Source: Lepus europaeus
Lineage: Eukaryota > Chordata > Mammalia > Lagomorpha > Leporidae
Direction: 5' to 3'
NCBI RefSeq assembly: GCF_033115175.1
Contig: NC_084844.1
Span: 36,861,885 to 36,925,884 of the forward strand
Length of the DNA stretch: 64,000 nucleotides
Numbering within the stretch: the first letter of the stretch is position 1; each line of letters starts with the position of its first letter. The position numbers were made by a program, and so were the translations under genes. Shown one piece after another: positions 58,101-64,000 of the stretch. The notes under the pieces are model-generated. The model was not told the DNA's origin. It searched no databases and saw only the letters and a program-made list of their open reading frames with translations.

Positions 58101-58492
58101 CTGGTTCTCTGAACCATCAAGAAACTGGACAGCAAGATAGCATTTGGAGCACATGCGCCACAAGGTCCCGTCCAGCATCATTCTTACGTGTGCCCAGGCT
58201 GGCGGGGAGAAGATGACCAAATGACGTGTGTTAGAAGAGGCTGAGGGATCTGAGGCAATGGAGCACACTCATCCTCCACCCTGAGAGGGTCTCTGAGCAC
58301 TGCCTCCCCGTGGAAGGTGGCAAATCCCAGGGGACATGGAACTGAGGTACTGAGCTCACCAAAAGCTTCCATGACGGGGTTGGAGTTCAGGATCCGCTGT
58401 TCGATCCTCTCTGCAATCTTGTGGCTCTCCCAGGACGTGGGTGAGGCAGCCACCACGGCATAGAACTTCATCAGGCAGCGGGACGTCCACGT
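37370..58492 (-). CDS. MYO19: MYO19, unconventional myosin XIX, 5'-incomplete, twenty coding exons in window
   Basis: Exons in transcript order: 58492-58360, 57753-57684, 57137-57035, 56143-56047, 55942-55866, 53855-53765, 53371-53200, 51078-51005, 50276-50155, 49913-49800, 49633-49457, 49188-49036, 48212-48105, 47206-47136, 43793-43690, 41889-41738, 41611-41482, 40095-40010, 38591-38289, 37498-37370 (2466 nt, 821 aa). It is an actin-based motor of the mitochondrial outer membrane, with roles in mitochondrial movement and partition at division and binding to Miro1/2 (known for the family). Visible in order: switch I ([10 protein letters not shown]), switch II (LDVYGFESF), the [19 protein letters not shown] segment, HYIRCIKPN, the SH1/SH2 helix region ([12 protein letters not shown]), the converter, about three IQ motifs, then the MyMOMA tail. 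The P-loop and N-terminus should lie beyond 64000; I found no P-loop exon between 58493 and 64000. No internal stops. The C-terminus differs from human. Confidence 0.97.
38289..38591 (-). CDS. MYO19: MYO19 MyMOMA tail exon
   Basis: 101 codons, [20 protein letters not shown] to TSIRALPQ. It keeps the basic pair in QRKLVI and the [16 protein letters not shown] hydrophobic patch (here [14 protein letters not shown]) used for mitochondrial outer-membrane docking in the family. Confidence 0.95.
38620..38899 (-). repeat. CSINE, MYO19 intron
   Basis: Lies 30 bp upstream (on minus) of the MyMOMA exon acceptor. Confidence 0.85.
39027..39153. repeat. Palindromic MITE copy A
   Basis: About 127 bp with imperfect terminal inverted repeats of about 28 bp: AAGGGGCTTCATAAGTTCAT at the left, and ATTTATGAAGACCCCTT at the right. 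Related copies at 34160-34250 and 60495-60548. Confidence 0.55.
39237..39470 (-). repeat. CSINE, old, MYO19 intron
   Basis: Divergent; between MITE copy A and the next CSINE. Confidence 0.65.
39508..39820 (+). repeat. CSINE, MYO19 intron
   Basis: Flanked by AAACTGCCT on both sides. Confidence 0.9.
39850..39965 (+). repeat. MIR 3' fragment
   Basis: GACATGAGGAACGTGAGGCA-CGGAGAGGTGAATGGTCTGCC matches MIR second half. A C run (39969-39993) follows. Confidence 0.6.
39966..39998 (+). repeat. C-rich run beside MYO19 IQ exon 2
   Basis: Over 20 C, 12 bp past the MYO19 donor (40009) in the intron. Confidence 0.9.
40010..40095 (-). CDS. MYO19: MYO19 IQ exon 2
   Basis: Completes IQ2 ([18 protein letters not shown]) and begins IQ3 ([11 protein letters not shown]). 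Donor GTAAGTAT. Confidence 0.95.
40215..40427 (-). repeat. hAT-type DNA transposon relic, second copy
   Basis: Reverse orientation relative to 8447-9095: shares the TTGTAAATATCCAAATGGC and CAGAAAAATGTTTCC blocks (read on plus) and has GGGTGGGGAAC at 40221-40231 as an inverted terminus. In a MYO19 intron. Confidence 0.6.
40593..40862 (+). repeat. CSINE, MYO19 intron
   Basis: B-box GGTTTGAGTCC intact. Confidence 0.9.
41482..41611 (-). CDS. MYO19: MYO19 IQ exon 1
   Basis: Encodes [33 protein letters not shown] (IQ1) and the start of IQ2 (AAVLIQA). Binds myosin light chains in the family. Confidence 0.95.
41738..41889 (-). CDS. MYO19: MYO19 converter-to-neck exon
   Basis: Encodes [20 protein letters not shown] and ends [11 protein letters not shown], the strand before the lever. 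The middle ([15 protein letters not shown]) is about five residues shorter than human from memory. Confidence 0.95.
41963..42262 (+). repeat. CSINE, MYO19 intron
   Basis: AACTGGCTTTG/AACCTGGCTCTG flanks. Confidence 0.92.
42263..43179. other. MYO19 intron, no named element
   Basis: Open frames here are chance; nothing splices in frame with the flanking MYO19 exons. Confidence 0.4.
43180..43660 (+). repeat. L2 3' portion in MYO19 intron
   Basis: ACTGCCTCCTCCAGGAAACC, TCCCCAGTCACACCTCCCTA and CCCCAAGGGCAGGGCTGTCT in L2 order. Confidence 0.6.
43690..43793 (-). CDS. MYO19: MYO19 converter exon
   Basis: Encodes [20 protein letters not shown] then [14 protein letters not shown]. The FxxRYxLL core is the converter. 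Flanking introns carry CSINEs in opposite orientation. Confidence 0.95.
43963..44309 (-). repeat. CSINE, MYO19 intron
   Basis: GAGACTTTAATTTTTT on both sides. Confidence 0.94.
44331..44662 (+). repeat. CSINE, MYO19 intron
   Basis: Opposed to both neighbours. Confidence 0.93.
44663..44961 (-). repeat. CSINE, MYO19 intron
   Basis: Tail-to-tail with the previous copy. Confidence 0.92.
44978..45332 (-). repeat. CSINE, MYO19 intron
   Basis: Contains a GTGTGTGTGGGGAGG insert in the CT tract. Confidence 0.9.
45360..45665 (-). repeat. CSINE, old, MYO19 intron
   Basis: Head variant GTGTCCTGACCACTGTGCC. Confidence 0.75.
45683..45937 (-). repeat. CSINE, old, MYO19 intron
   Basis: Head variant TCTTGACCCTTAGGCCAGA. 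Confidence 0.75.
46409..46740 (+). repeat. CSINE, MYO19 intron
   Basis: Flanked by AAAATATTTGAGG-like copies. Confidence 0.92.
46746..47034 (+). repeat. CSINE, MYO19 intron
   Basis: 100 bp from the SH-helix exon donor. Confidence 0.9.
47136..47206 (-). CDS. MYO19: MYO19 SH helix exon
   Basis: Encodes [20 protein letters not shown] and FPI plus two bases of Arg. Holds the reactive-cysteine helix linking motor and converter. Confidence 0.97.
47207..48104. other. MYO19 intron, no named element
   Basis: Between the HYIRCIKPN and SH-helix exons. Apparently free of CSINEs, unlike nearly every other intron of this size here. Confidence 0.4.
48105..48212 (-). CDS. MYO19: MYO19 motor exon ([20 protein letters not shown])
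   Basis: Contains HYIRCIKPN, a hallmark of myosin heads, and ends TFLQEE. Phase 0 both sides. Confidence 0.97.
48865..49005 (+). repeat. L2 3' end in MYO19 intron
   Basis: GGGGACAAGGGGCCTGTTTA, CTGCTGCCCAGCTAACAGCA and GGTGCTTGATCAATGTTTAT. Confidence 0.6.
49036..49188 (-). CDS. MYO19: MYO19 loop 2 exon
   Basis: Encodes [20 protein letters not shown] through LTVVSKFK. It carries the actin-contacting, poorly conserved loop 2 with several changes from human. Confidence 0.96.
49457..49633 (-). CDS. MYO19: MYO19 motor exon, lower 50K region
   Basis: Starts [20 protein letters not shown] and ends [18 protein letters not shown], the motor strand just before the loop 2 area. Confidence 0.97.
49800..49913 (-). 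CDS. MYO19: MYO19 motor exon ([20 protein letters not shown])
   Basis: Ends [18 protein letters not shown]. Phase 0 on both sides; donor GTGGGC. Confidence 0.97.
50155..50276 (-). CDS. MYO19: MYO19 switch II / relay exon
   Basis: Encodes [10 protein letters not shown] (switch II, DxxGFE) and the relay helix [19 protein letters not shown], ending HYLKAQQ. Confidence 0.97.
51005..51078 (-). CDS. MYO19: MYO19 motor exon ([20 protein letters not shown])
   Basis: Encodes the LFDWLV helix before switch II. Acceptor TGCTCCACAG, donor GTAGCAGG. Confidence 0.96.
51662..51967 (+). repeat. CSINE, MYO19 intron
   Basis: Complete. Confidence 0.9.
51977..52317 (+). repeat. CSINE type B, MYO19 intron
   Basis: AATGACTTTAG duplicated at both ends. 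Confidence 0.94.
53200..53371 (-). CDS. MYO19: MYO19 motor exon ([20 protein letters not shown])
   Basis: Ends [15 protein letters not shown]. The cysteine-rich [15 protein letters not shown] run is a MYO19 trait also present in human. Confidence 0.96.
53765..53855 (-). CDS. MYO19: MYO19 motor exon ([20 protein letters not shown])
   Basis: Encodes the conserved LLHLGN loop of the upper 50K domain and ends MDSAK plus one base. Acceptor TGCCCCCAG. Confidence 0.96.
53965..54055 (+). repeat. MIR fragment in MYO19 intron
   Basis: GCATCATCTCATCCAATCTT then CAACAAGGAGGAGGCCTGTG fits the MIR centre. Confidence 0.5.
54787..55137 (+). repeat. CSINE, long A tail, MYO19 intron
   Basis: About 30 A's in the tail, so young. 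Confidence 0.94.
55226..55540 (+). repeat. CSINE, MYO19 intron
   Basis: Complete. Confidence 0.9.
55866..55942 (-). CDS. MYO19: MYO19 motor exon ([20 protein letters not shown])
   Basis: 77 nt, ends NNIFK. Acceptor CTCTTTCAG, donor GTCAG. Confidence 0.95.
56047..56143 (-). CDS. MYO19: MYO19 motor exon ([20 protein letters not shown])
   Basis: Continues the FHIFYQ helix as [10 protein letters not shown] and runs to NPDRTLE. Acceptor CCCCTCAG, donor GTAGGT; phase 1 at the 3' end joins AG of the next exon to give Glu. Confidence 0.95.
56576..56880 (+). repeat. CSINE, MYO19 intron
   Basis: Older, 13-A tail. Confidence 0.85.
57035..57137 (-). CDS. MYO19: MYO19 motor exon ([20 protein letters not shown])
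   Basis: Encodes the LLEKTRV strand and ERNFHIFYQ helix typical of myosin motors. Donor GTTCGTGCC is a weaker match than the others but in frame. Confidence 0.94.
57684..57753 (-). CDS. MYO19: MYO19 switch I exon
   Basis: Encodes [20 protein letters not shown] and QLN. Contains switch I (NNNSSRFGK), which contacts nucleotide in all active myosins; every key residue is kept. Confidence 0.96.
58360..58492 (-). CDS. MYO19: MYO19 exon just after the P-loop exon
   Basis: Begins [20 protein letters not shown], which follows the P-loop GESGAGK in human MYO19, and ends [10 protein letters not shown]. Acceptor CTGCCACAG, donor GTGAGC. Confidence 0.96.
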
Positions 58493-58539
58493 CTGTGGCA
58501 GAAACAGCCCTGTGGGAGCTGAGGTCACCTGCCTTGCTT

Positions 58540-58835
58540 TTTTGTTTTTTAAATTTGAAAGTCGAGTTACAGAGAAAGGCAGAGCAAAAAACAGATCTTT
58601 CATCCCTTGGGCCACTCCCCCAGATGGCTGCAGTGGCTGGAACTAAGCCAGGCCAGAGCCAGGAGCCAGGAGCTTCATCCGGGTTTCCCACGTGGGTGGC
58701 AGGGGCCCAAGTACTGTGGCTGTCCTCCACTGTTTTCCTAGGCACATTATGGGGGAGCTGGATGGGAAGTGGGACATGAACTGGAACCTATATGGGACGC
58801 CAGTGTCACAGGCGGTGGCTTTACACAGGGCTGTA
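58540..58835 (-). repeat. CSINE, MYO19 intron
   Basis: 50 bp upstream of the first MYO19 exon in the window. Confidence 0.88.
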
Positions 58836-59044
58836 AACGGAAGGCGGTCCAGCAGAGAGAACCTCTCTACCACACATGTTGACCAAATGGGTCCTTGTGG
58901 AATCCAACTGCGGCCCTGGACAAGGCGCTTTGCTCACTGGGAAACGGGTACTCTTCTTTGCTTCACCCAGCTGCAGAGGTATCACAAGAAATAAGGGGCC
59001 GGGGGTATGGAGAGGACGCCCCCTTATCTGAGCAGACTACTGTG

Positions 59045-59185
59045 TGTCTCAGGCCTCACTGTAGGCACTGGACTGTGGAGGATTTCTATGCATTTTCTCA
59101 CAAACCTCACGGATACAGGTCTAACTGTAACAGGTCTAATCTGTTTCTAAGATGATAAAACCAAGGCATAGAACCTAACCATGTC
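59045..59185 (+). repeat. MIR fragment
   Basis: TAGGCACTGGACTGTGGAGG, CATTTTCTCACAAACCTCAC and GATGATAAAACCAAGGCATA in MIR order. Confidence 0.6.
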
Positions 59186-60070
59186 AATGCCATGTTTTCT
59201 ACTTCAATAACTGGAGAAAAATGTGGATGCCCTTTAAAAGGATTTACAATTAGGCAACAAAAACAATTCAGAAGCAATCAAATCAAGAGCCTAAGGCGGC
59301 TAATGATTTGCCATCGAAACTCTCGCAAAGCTGATGAGAGGCATGAGCACCAGCACTGTCACCATGGTGAAAGAGCTTCTTCAAACGCTTTCCTGTTCAG
59401 TAGATGCTGTCATCCTTTGGCTCCTAGGAAGGCAGCAAGCAAGATGTCTTGAGCAACCTAAAAACTTGTTGCCACAATCTTAGCTTTTGAAAAGTCAGTC
59501 CGTCCACTTTGCTTTGAACAGACCACTTCCACCTCTTGGTAGCCATTACTTTGATTGTACTTGGTCTACACAGGATCATACCGGTGAAGTCATGTTTCAC
59601 CTCCTGGGCCAATTCTTTGACGAAATGCTGTAGGATCTTGATCCCACTTGCTTAAAATTTCCACCAAAAGTGGTCTACAGCTTAACTGGGCACAATAATT
59701 CTAGCACAGAACAAGCAGAAAGTTCAGCACACTGTAATCAGAATTGTATCTAAGTCAGACTGACTGTGATGCCCAGGGTGCTGGCTAATGTCTGTGCTGT
59801 TAGTCACTGCTCCTCTTCAATTTAGGGAAGGAACAAGATTAATTTTTTCCTTGCAAATTGATGTGGATGGTCTGGCTCTGTAGTTTTCATCTTCAACACT
59901 GTCTCATCCCTTCTTAAAATAATTTATCCATTTGCAAACTGCTCATTTGGGGGTCGAGGGGTGGTTACTGTCCTCAAAAGCTTTTCATAAAGCACCAACG
60001 ATTTCACCATTCTTATACCTAAATTTCATAAATTAGATGTTTGCTCCTGCATCACTCTTAGTAGAATCCT
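59165..60070 (-). mobile_element. Dead Tc1/mariner-family transposase relic
   Basis: Minus-strand conceptual frames show scattered mariner transposase blocks in order: KWINYFKKG and RARPSTSICKE near 59850-59950, LPRGGSGLFKAK near 59510-59550, and FFLFPN-type and ENMALTWL blocks near 59170-59260. Many stops and frameshifts interrupt them. Mammalian Kanga1/Hsmar-like elements share this layout. It lies in a MYO19 intron, on the same strand as MYO19. Confidence 0.7.
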
Positions 60071-60182
60071 GTTGTTCTGATGGGGACTCATTTAAAACTG
60101 ACATCTTATCTTAATCCCTCAAGTTAGATCCTGTTCACACAGGTTATAACCAATTTACAGAGGTATAAAAAGTACAAAATAA

Positions 60183-60484
60183 GGGACTGGCGATGTGGCG
60201 CAGGTTAAACTGCCACTGGAAGTGCTGACATCCAGTATGGATGCCAGTTCAAGTCCCAGCTGCTCCACTTTCCTTCCAGCTCCCTGACCTGCCTGGGAAT
60301 GCAGTGGAGGATGTCCCAAGACCTTGGAGCCCTGCCATCCATGTGGGAGACTTAGAAGAAGCTCCTGGCTCCTGGCTTTGACCTGGCTCAGCCCTGGCCA
60401 TTGTGGCCTTTTGGGGAGTGAACCAGCGGATGGAGGACCTCTCCTCTAACTCTGGCTTCCAAATAAACAAAACAAAACAAAACT
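60183..60484 (+). repeat. CSINE
   Basis: Tail AAACAAAACAAAAC; inserted beside MITE copy C. Confidence 0.9.
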
Positions 60485-60494
60485 GAAATTCAAG

Positions 60495-60548
60495 TATAGG
60501 TTTTTCATAAGGTACATTTTTCCAAGAATTTTTTTAAAGACCCCTTGT
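60495..60548. repeat. MITE copy C, right end
   Basis: TTTTTCATAAGGTACATTTT then AAAGACCCCTTGTAT, matching the right end of copy A including the flanking TTGTAT. Confidence 0.45.
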
Positions 60549-60549
60549 A

Positions 60550-60845
60550 TCTAGAGTTAAGGTATTTTAGAAGGTAATTCAGGTTAAATGACATTATTTA
60601 AGGGAGCGTGATCTTGATCTAATTGAAATGTTCCCTTATAAGAAGTGATCTCTCCTGCTTTTTCTTCTTCCTTGCCAAGTGAGGACACAGGGAGAAGGTG
60701 ACAGTTTGCAAGACACAACAAGTCTTCACCTTGACACACTTATGCTGGAATTCCAGCCTCCAAAAATGAGAGAAAATAAACTTCTGATGCTTAAGCCACC
60801 GAGTCTGTGGTATTCTGTTATAGCAGCCAACTTGGCTAAAACACA
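60550..60845 (+). repeat. MaLR (MLT1-like) LTR, 3' part
   Basis: Shows the MLT1 signature order: CCTTATAAGAAG, GTGAGGACACAGGGAGAAGG, TTCCAGCCTCCA, GAGAAAATAAACTTCTG (poly(A) signal), TTAAGCCACCGAGTCTGTGG, ending near CTAAAACA. Confidence 0.75.
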
Positions 60846-60944
60846 GCTGGAAGCTCAGATCACTGATTTGAGTCCCTAACTCTTCTCTTAAAAGCTAACA
60901 AAGCAAGCAAGCACTTAATGCTATACATTTCCTCCAAGCACTAT

Positions 60945-62440
60945 TTTTTAAAGCACACATTTTGATACGTTGTGCTTTCATTTTCTTTCACTTCAAAGTA
61001 TTTTCTGATATCTCATGTGATTTCAACTTTGATCCATAGGATATGTGAAAGTACACTGTTTAGTTTTCAAATGCTTTAGGATTTTCAGGTGTCTTTGTTA
61101 TTTCCAGTTCACTTAGGAAAGAGAAGTTTGTATGACCTTAATCTTTTTAAATGGAGGTGTTTCATGGCTCAAAAGATGTTCTGTATCAATAGGTGTTTTT
61201 CATATGTACTTAAAAGAGTGCTAGAATTGTAACCATAATTTTGATTTATCCATTTTCCCTTCAATTCTATCAGTTTTTGCTTCCTATACTGGGGGGGGGG
61301 GGATAGCTATGAAGATCCACTTTTTATTCTGTACAAAAAAAAACCCTGTTCATTCTATAGAGTGTCAGTCTTTACATTACTGTAGAGCAGACTTACAGAA
61401 TATGAACACCTGCTACCAGCTCCAAAGACATCATCTATGCTTTGACTAAATTTAGTACCTTTCTGATTCCATTGATCATATGTTATCATTTTTACCTTAC
61501 AGTGAATTATCTTCTCAAGAAACAAACAAAAAATATTTTAGATCTTCATTGCTGTTTTTTTTTTTTTTTTGAAGATTGTATTTATTTATTTAAAAGTTAG
61601 AGTTACAGAGAGGGAGAGGGAGAGGGAGAGAGAGAGAGAGGTCTTCCATCTGTTAGTTCACTCCCCAAATGGCTGCAATAGCCAGAGCTGGGCCGATCCA
61701 AAGCCAGGAGCTTCCTACAGGTCTCCTACGCAGGTGCAGGGACCCAAGGACTTGGACAATCTTCTACTGTTTTCCCAGACCACAACAGAGAGCTGGATCA
61801 GAAGTGGAGCAATTGGGACTTGAACCAGCGCCCATATGGGATGCCAGGTGGCGTCCCATATGGGACTGCAGGTGGTGGCTTTACCCGTTATGCCCCAGCA
61901 TCAGCCCTTCTTTGTTTCTTTTTATAGATCCAAATATTCACTTAGTTTCATACTCCTTTGTCCTAAAGAACTTTAACACTTTTTAGACTGAACCAGTTCT
62001 GCTAGCAGTGAATTCCCTCAACTTGTATTTGTCTGAAACAGTCTATTTCATTTTAATTTTTGAAAGGTATTTTTGCTTGTAACTCTAGGTTGACAAATGT
62101 TTCTTTTCAGTATTTTAGAAATCTAATTCTATTATCTATGGGCTTACGGTTTTTGACAAGGCACCTGCTGTGATTCTTTATGCAGTGTTTATTTTCCTGG
62201 CTTCCTGTAAGGTTTTTCCTTGCTTCTGTGCACTGTAACTACAATGTGCCCAAATGTGCTCTCTTTGTGTTCATTCTTCTTTGTCTTTTCCGAGTTCTTG
62301 GATCTGTGTTTGCCATCTTTGGTTAAATTTGAAAACATTACTTCTGACCCATATTCTCTCACCCTTCCCAGAACATCAATTATAAGTATGGTGAGATGCT
62401 GGATACTCTACTACAGCTCTAGATGCACTTCTTTTGCTTT
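60945..62440 (-). repeat. Old L1 ORF2 relic, antisense, split by a CSINE
   Basis: Plus strand carries phrases typical of the reverse complement of mammalian L1 ORF2 (TCTATCAGTTTTTGCTTCCT, CTTTGATCCATAGGATATG, TCTAGGTTGACAAATGTTTC). Split by the CSINE at 61555-61907. Includes an 11-G run at about 61291-61302. No ORF. Confidence 0.65.
61555..61907 (-). repeat. CSINE inside L1 relic
   Basis: Short internal duplication (GGCGTCCCATATGGGAC, 61849-61866). Confidence 0.92.
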
Positions 62441-62445
62441 TCCTT

Positions 62446-62766
62446 TTTAAAAGATTTACTTAATTATTTGAAAGGCAGAATTACACACAGAGAGAGGCAG
62501 AGGCAGACAGAGATCTTCCATCTGCTTGTTCACTCCCCAGATGGCCACAACAGCCAGGCCTGGGCCAGGCTGAAGCCAGGAGCTTCACCTGGTATCCCAC
62601 ATGGGTGCAGGAGCCCAAGTACTTGACCATCTTCCACTGCTTTCCCAGGCACATTATAGCAGGCAGCTGGATCAGAAGCTGAGCAGCTAGGACTCAGAAC
62701 CGACACCCATATGGTATGTGGGTACCGTACATGACAGCTTAACCCACCGCACCACAGCGCTGGCCT
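62446..62766 (-). repeat. CSINE
   Basis: Complete. Confidence 0.92.
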
Positions 62767-63085
62767 CTTCTCTTTGTTTTCAATGTGTGGATCATTCATA
62801 CTGACATTTTGTTAAGTTTGTTAATGTCAAATCTGCTAATAAGCCCAAAGCAATTTTCATCATGTCCTTAATGTTACCATTTCCCTTTAAATCTTTACAT
62901 TTTCTATATTTCTGGGTAAGAAATTGGAAGAATCTTTTAGAGATACTGAGAAGCTCATGAAAACTGGACATTCAAGGCTCCTAAGTTTAAAAAGCTACTT
63001 CAAGTGAGGACCCCTGGTTGATGACCTTGTCTAAAGACAGAGACACTAGGACTATTTAATAACTTACTTTAGAATATGGAGAGAT

Positions 63086-63332
63086 GGGGCCAGCGCTGTG
63101 GTACAGCAGGTTAAAGCCCTGGCCTGAAGCACCGGCATCCCATATGGGCGCTGGTTCTAGTCCCAGCTGCTCCTCTTCTGATTCAGCTCTCTGCTAAGGC
63201 CTGGGAAAGCAGTGGAAGATGGACCAAGTCCTTGGGCCCCTGGACCCGTGTGGGAGACCTGGAAGATGGAAGACCTCTCTCTGTATCTCTACCTCTCTCT
63301 GTAACTGTCTTTCAATAAATAAAAAATAAATC
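63086..63332 (+). repeat. CSINE, internal deletion
   Basis: Lost about 60 bp before the CT tract. Confidence 0.88.
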
Positions 63333-63710
63333 TAGCCGGCGCTGCAGCTCAATAGGCTAATCCTCCGCCTTGCGGCGCTGGCACACTGGGTTCTAGTTCC
63401 GGTCGGGACGCCGGATTCTATCCCAGTTGCCCCTCTTCCAGGCCAGCTCTCTGCTGTGGCCAGGGAGTGCAGTGGAGGATGGCCCAAGTCCTTGGGCCCT
63501 GCACCCCATGGGAGACCAGGATAAACACCCGGCTTCTGCCATCGGATCAGCACGGTGCGCCGGCCGCAGCGCGCCTACCGCGGCAGCCATTGGAGGGTGA
63601 ACCAACGGCAAAAAGGAAGACCTTTCTCTCTGTCTCTCTCTCTCACTATCCACTCTGCCTGTCAAAAAACTAAAAAAAAATAATAAAATAAATAAATAAA
63701 TAAATCTATA
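63333..63710 (+). repeat. CSINE type B
   Basis: Abuts the previous copy's tail; AATAAATAAATAAAT end. Confidence 0.92.
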
Positions 63711-64000
63711 AAAAAATTATATAGACAACAAGAGCATTAACTGTTTGATGAACATCTTTTACCTGAATGCCAAACAGCACAACAAAGTGAAGAAAAGGAA
63801 CTAGTACTCTATAATTAAATATCAAAATTCAAAAGTTGAAAGGATAGAAGATGAAGAGTATCCCAAAGACACAATAAATATGACACAGAACAGATGAGAA
63901 GAGTATTAGACAATTAATCAAATTTCCTACTAACGGTTCCACAAAGAGAAAATAGAGAGGAAGAAATTGTCAGACATAACACAAATGTACTTCCATGAAC
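63711..64000. other. A-rich sequence at the right edge
   Basis: Over 60% A/T with AAAGA-rich phrases reminiscent of sense-strand L1 ORF2, but too short to call. Confidence 0.3.

Noticed and set aside
58500..64000. MYO19 P-loop exon
   Set aside because: No minus-strand GESGAGK coding string with splice sites was seen; it should lie beyond the window.

Overview
The window looks like lagomorph nuclear DNA, most likely European rabbit (Oryctolagus cuniculus). About 70 tRNA-derived CSINE copies (the lagomorph C repeat) cover roughly a third of it, and the 3' end of a rabbit-type L1 lies at 5.3-6.06 kb. The two real genes are convergent: ZNHIT3 on the plus strand (five coding exons, 28784-36625, complete) and MYO19 on the minus strand (twenty coding exons, 58492 down to 37370; the 5' part including the P-loop exon lies beyond the right edge). 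This order matches human 17q12. All exon joins were worked out by hand: every intron is GT-AG, every phase agrees, and the summed lengths are divisible by three (ZNHIT3 154 aa; MYO19 821 aa visible).

Layout. 0-28.6 kb: no intact gene. It holds a SINE-rich desert with an inverted, intron-containing fragment of ZNHIT3 exon 3 (6386-6533), a 5'-truncated SMARCC2 processed pseudogene on the minus strand (13364-14970), minus-strand L1 relics (15.8-17.6 kb and 19.9-20.1 kb), two local direct duplications (1362/3312 and 17791/22024), and a decayed class I-like endogenous retrovirus (23654-26667) that landed inside a CSINE and is bracketed by the 5-bp target duplication CTTGG. 28.5-37.0 kb: ZNHIT3, with a GAGAA microsatellite, a CCAAT/ETS promoter and a CpG-rich start. 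36.8-58.5 kb: MYO19 with CSINE, MIR, L2 and hAT relics in its introns. 58.5-64 kb: upstream MYO19 intron with a dead mariner transposase, a MaLR LTR, antisense L1 and CSINEs.

Function. ZNHIT3 is a HIT zinc-finger protein linked to box C/D snoRNP assembly and nuclear-receptor co-regulation. MYO19 is the mitochondrial outer-membrane myosin. The genes are not known to share a pathway. Their tail-to-tail spacing (745 bp between stop codons) and predicted poly(A) signals suggest overlapping 3' UTRs. No bacterial-type system, CRISPR array or new multi-gene system was found; the novelty here is in structural history and repeat nesting. Gene names come from remembered human proteins, not a search, and repeat boundaries are by eye (about 5-20 bp error).
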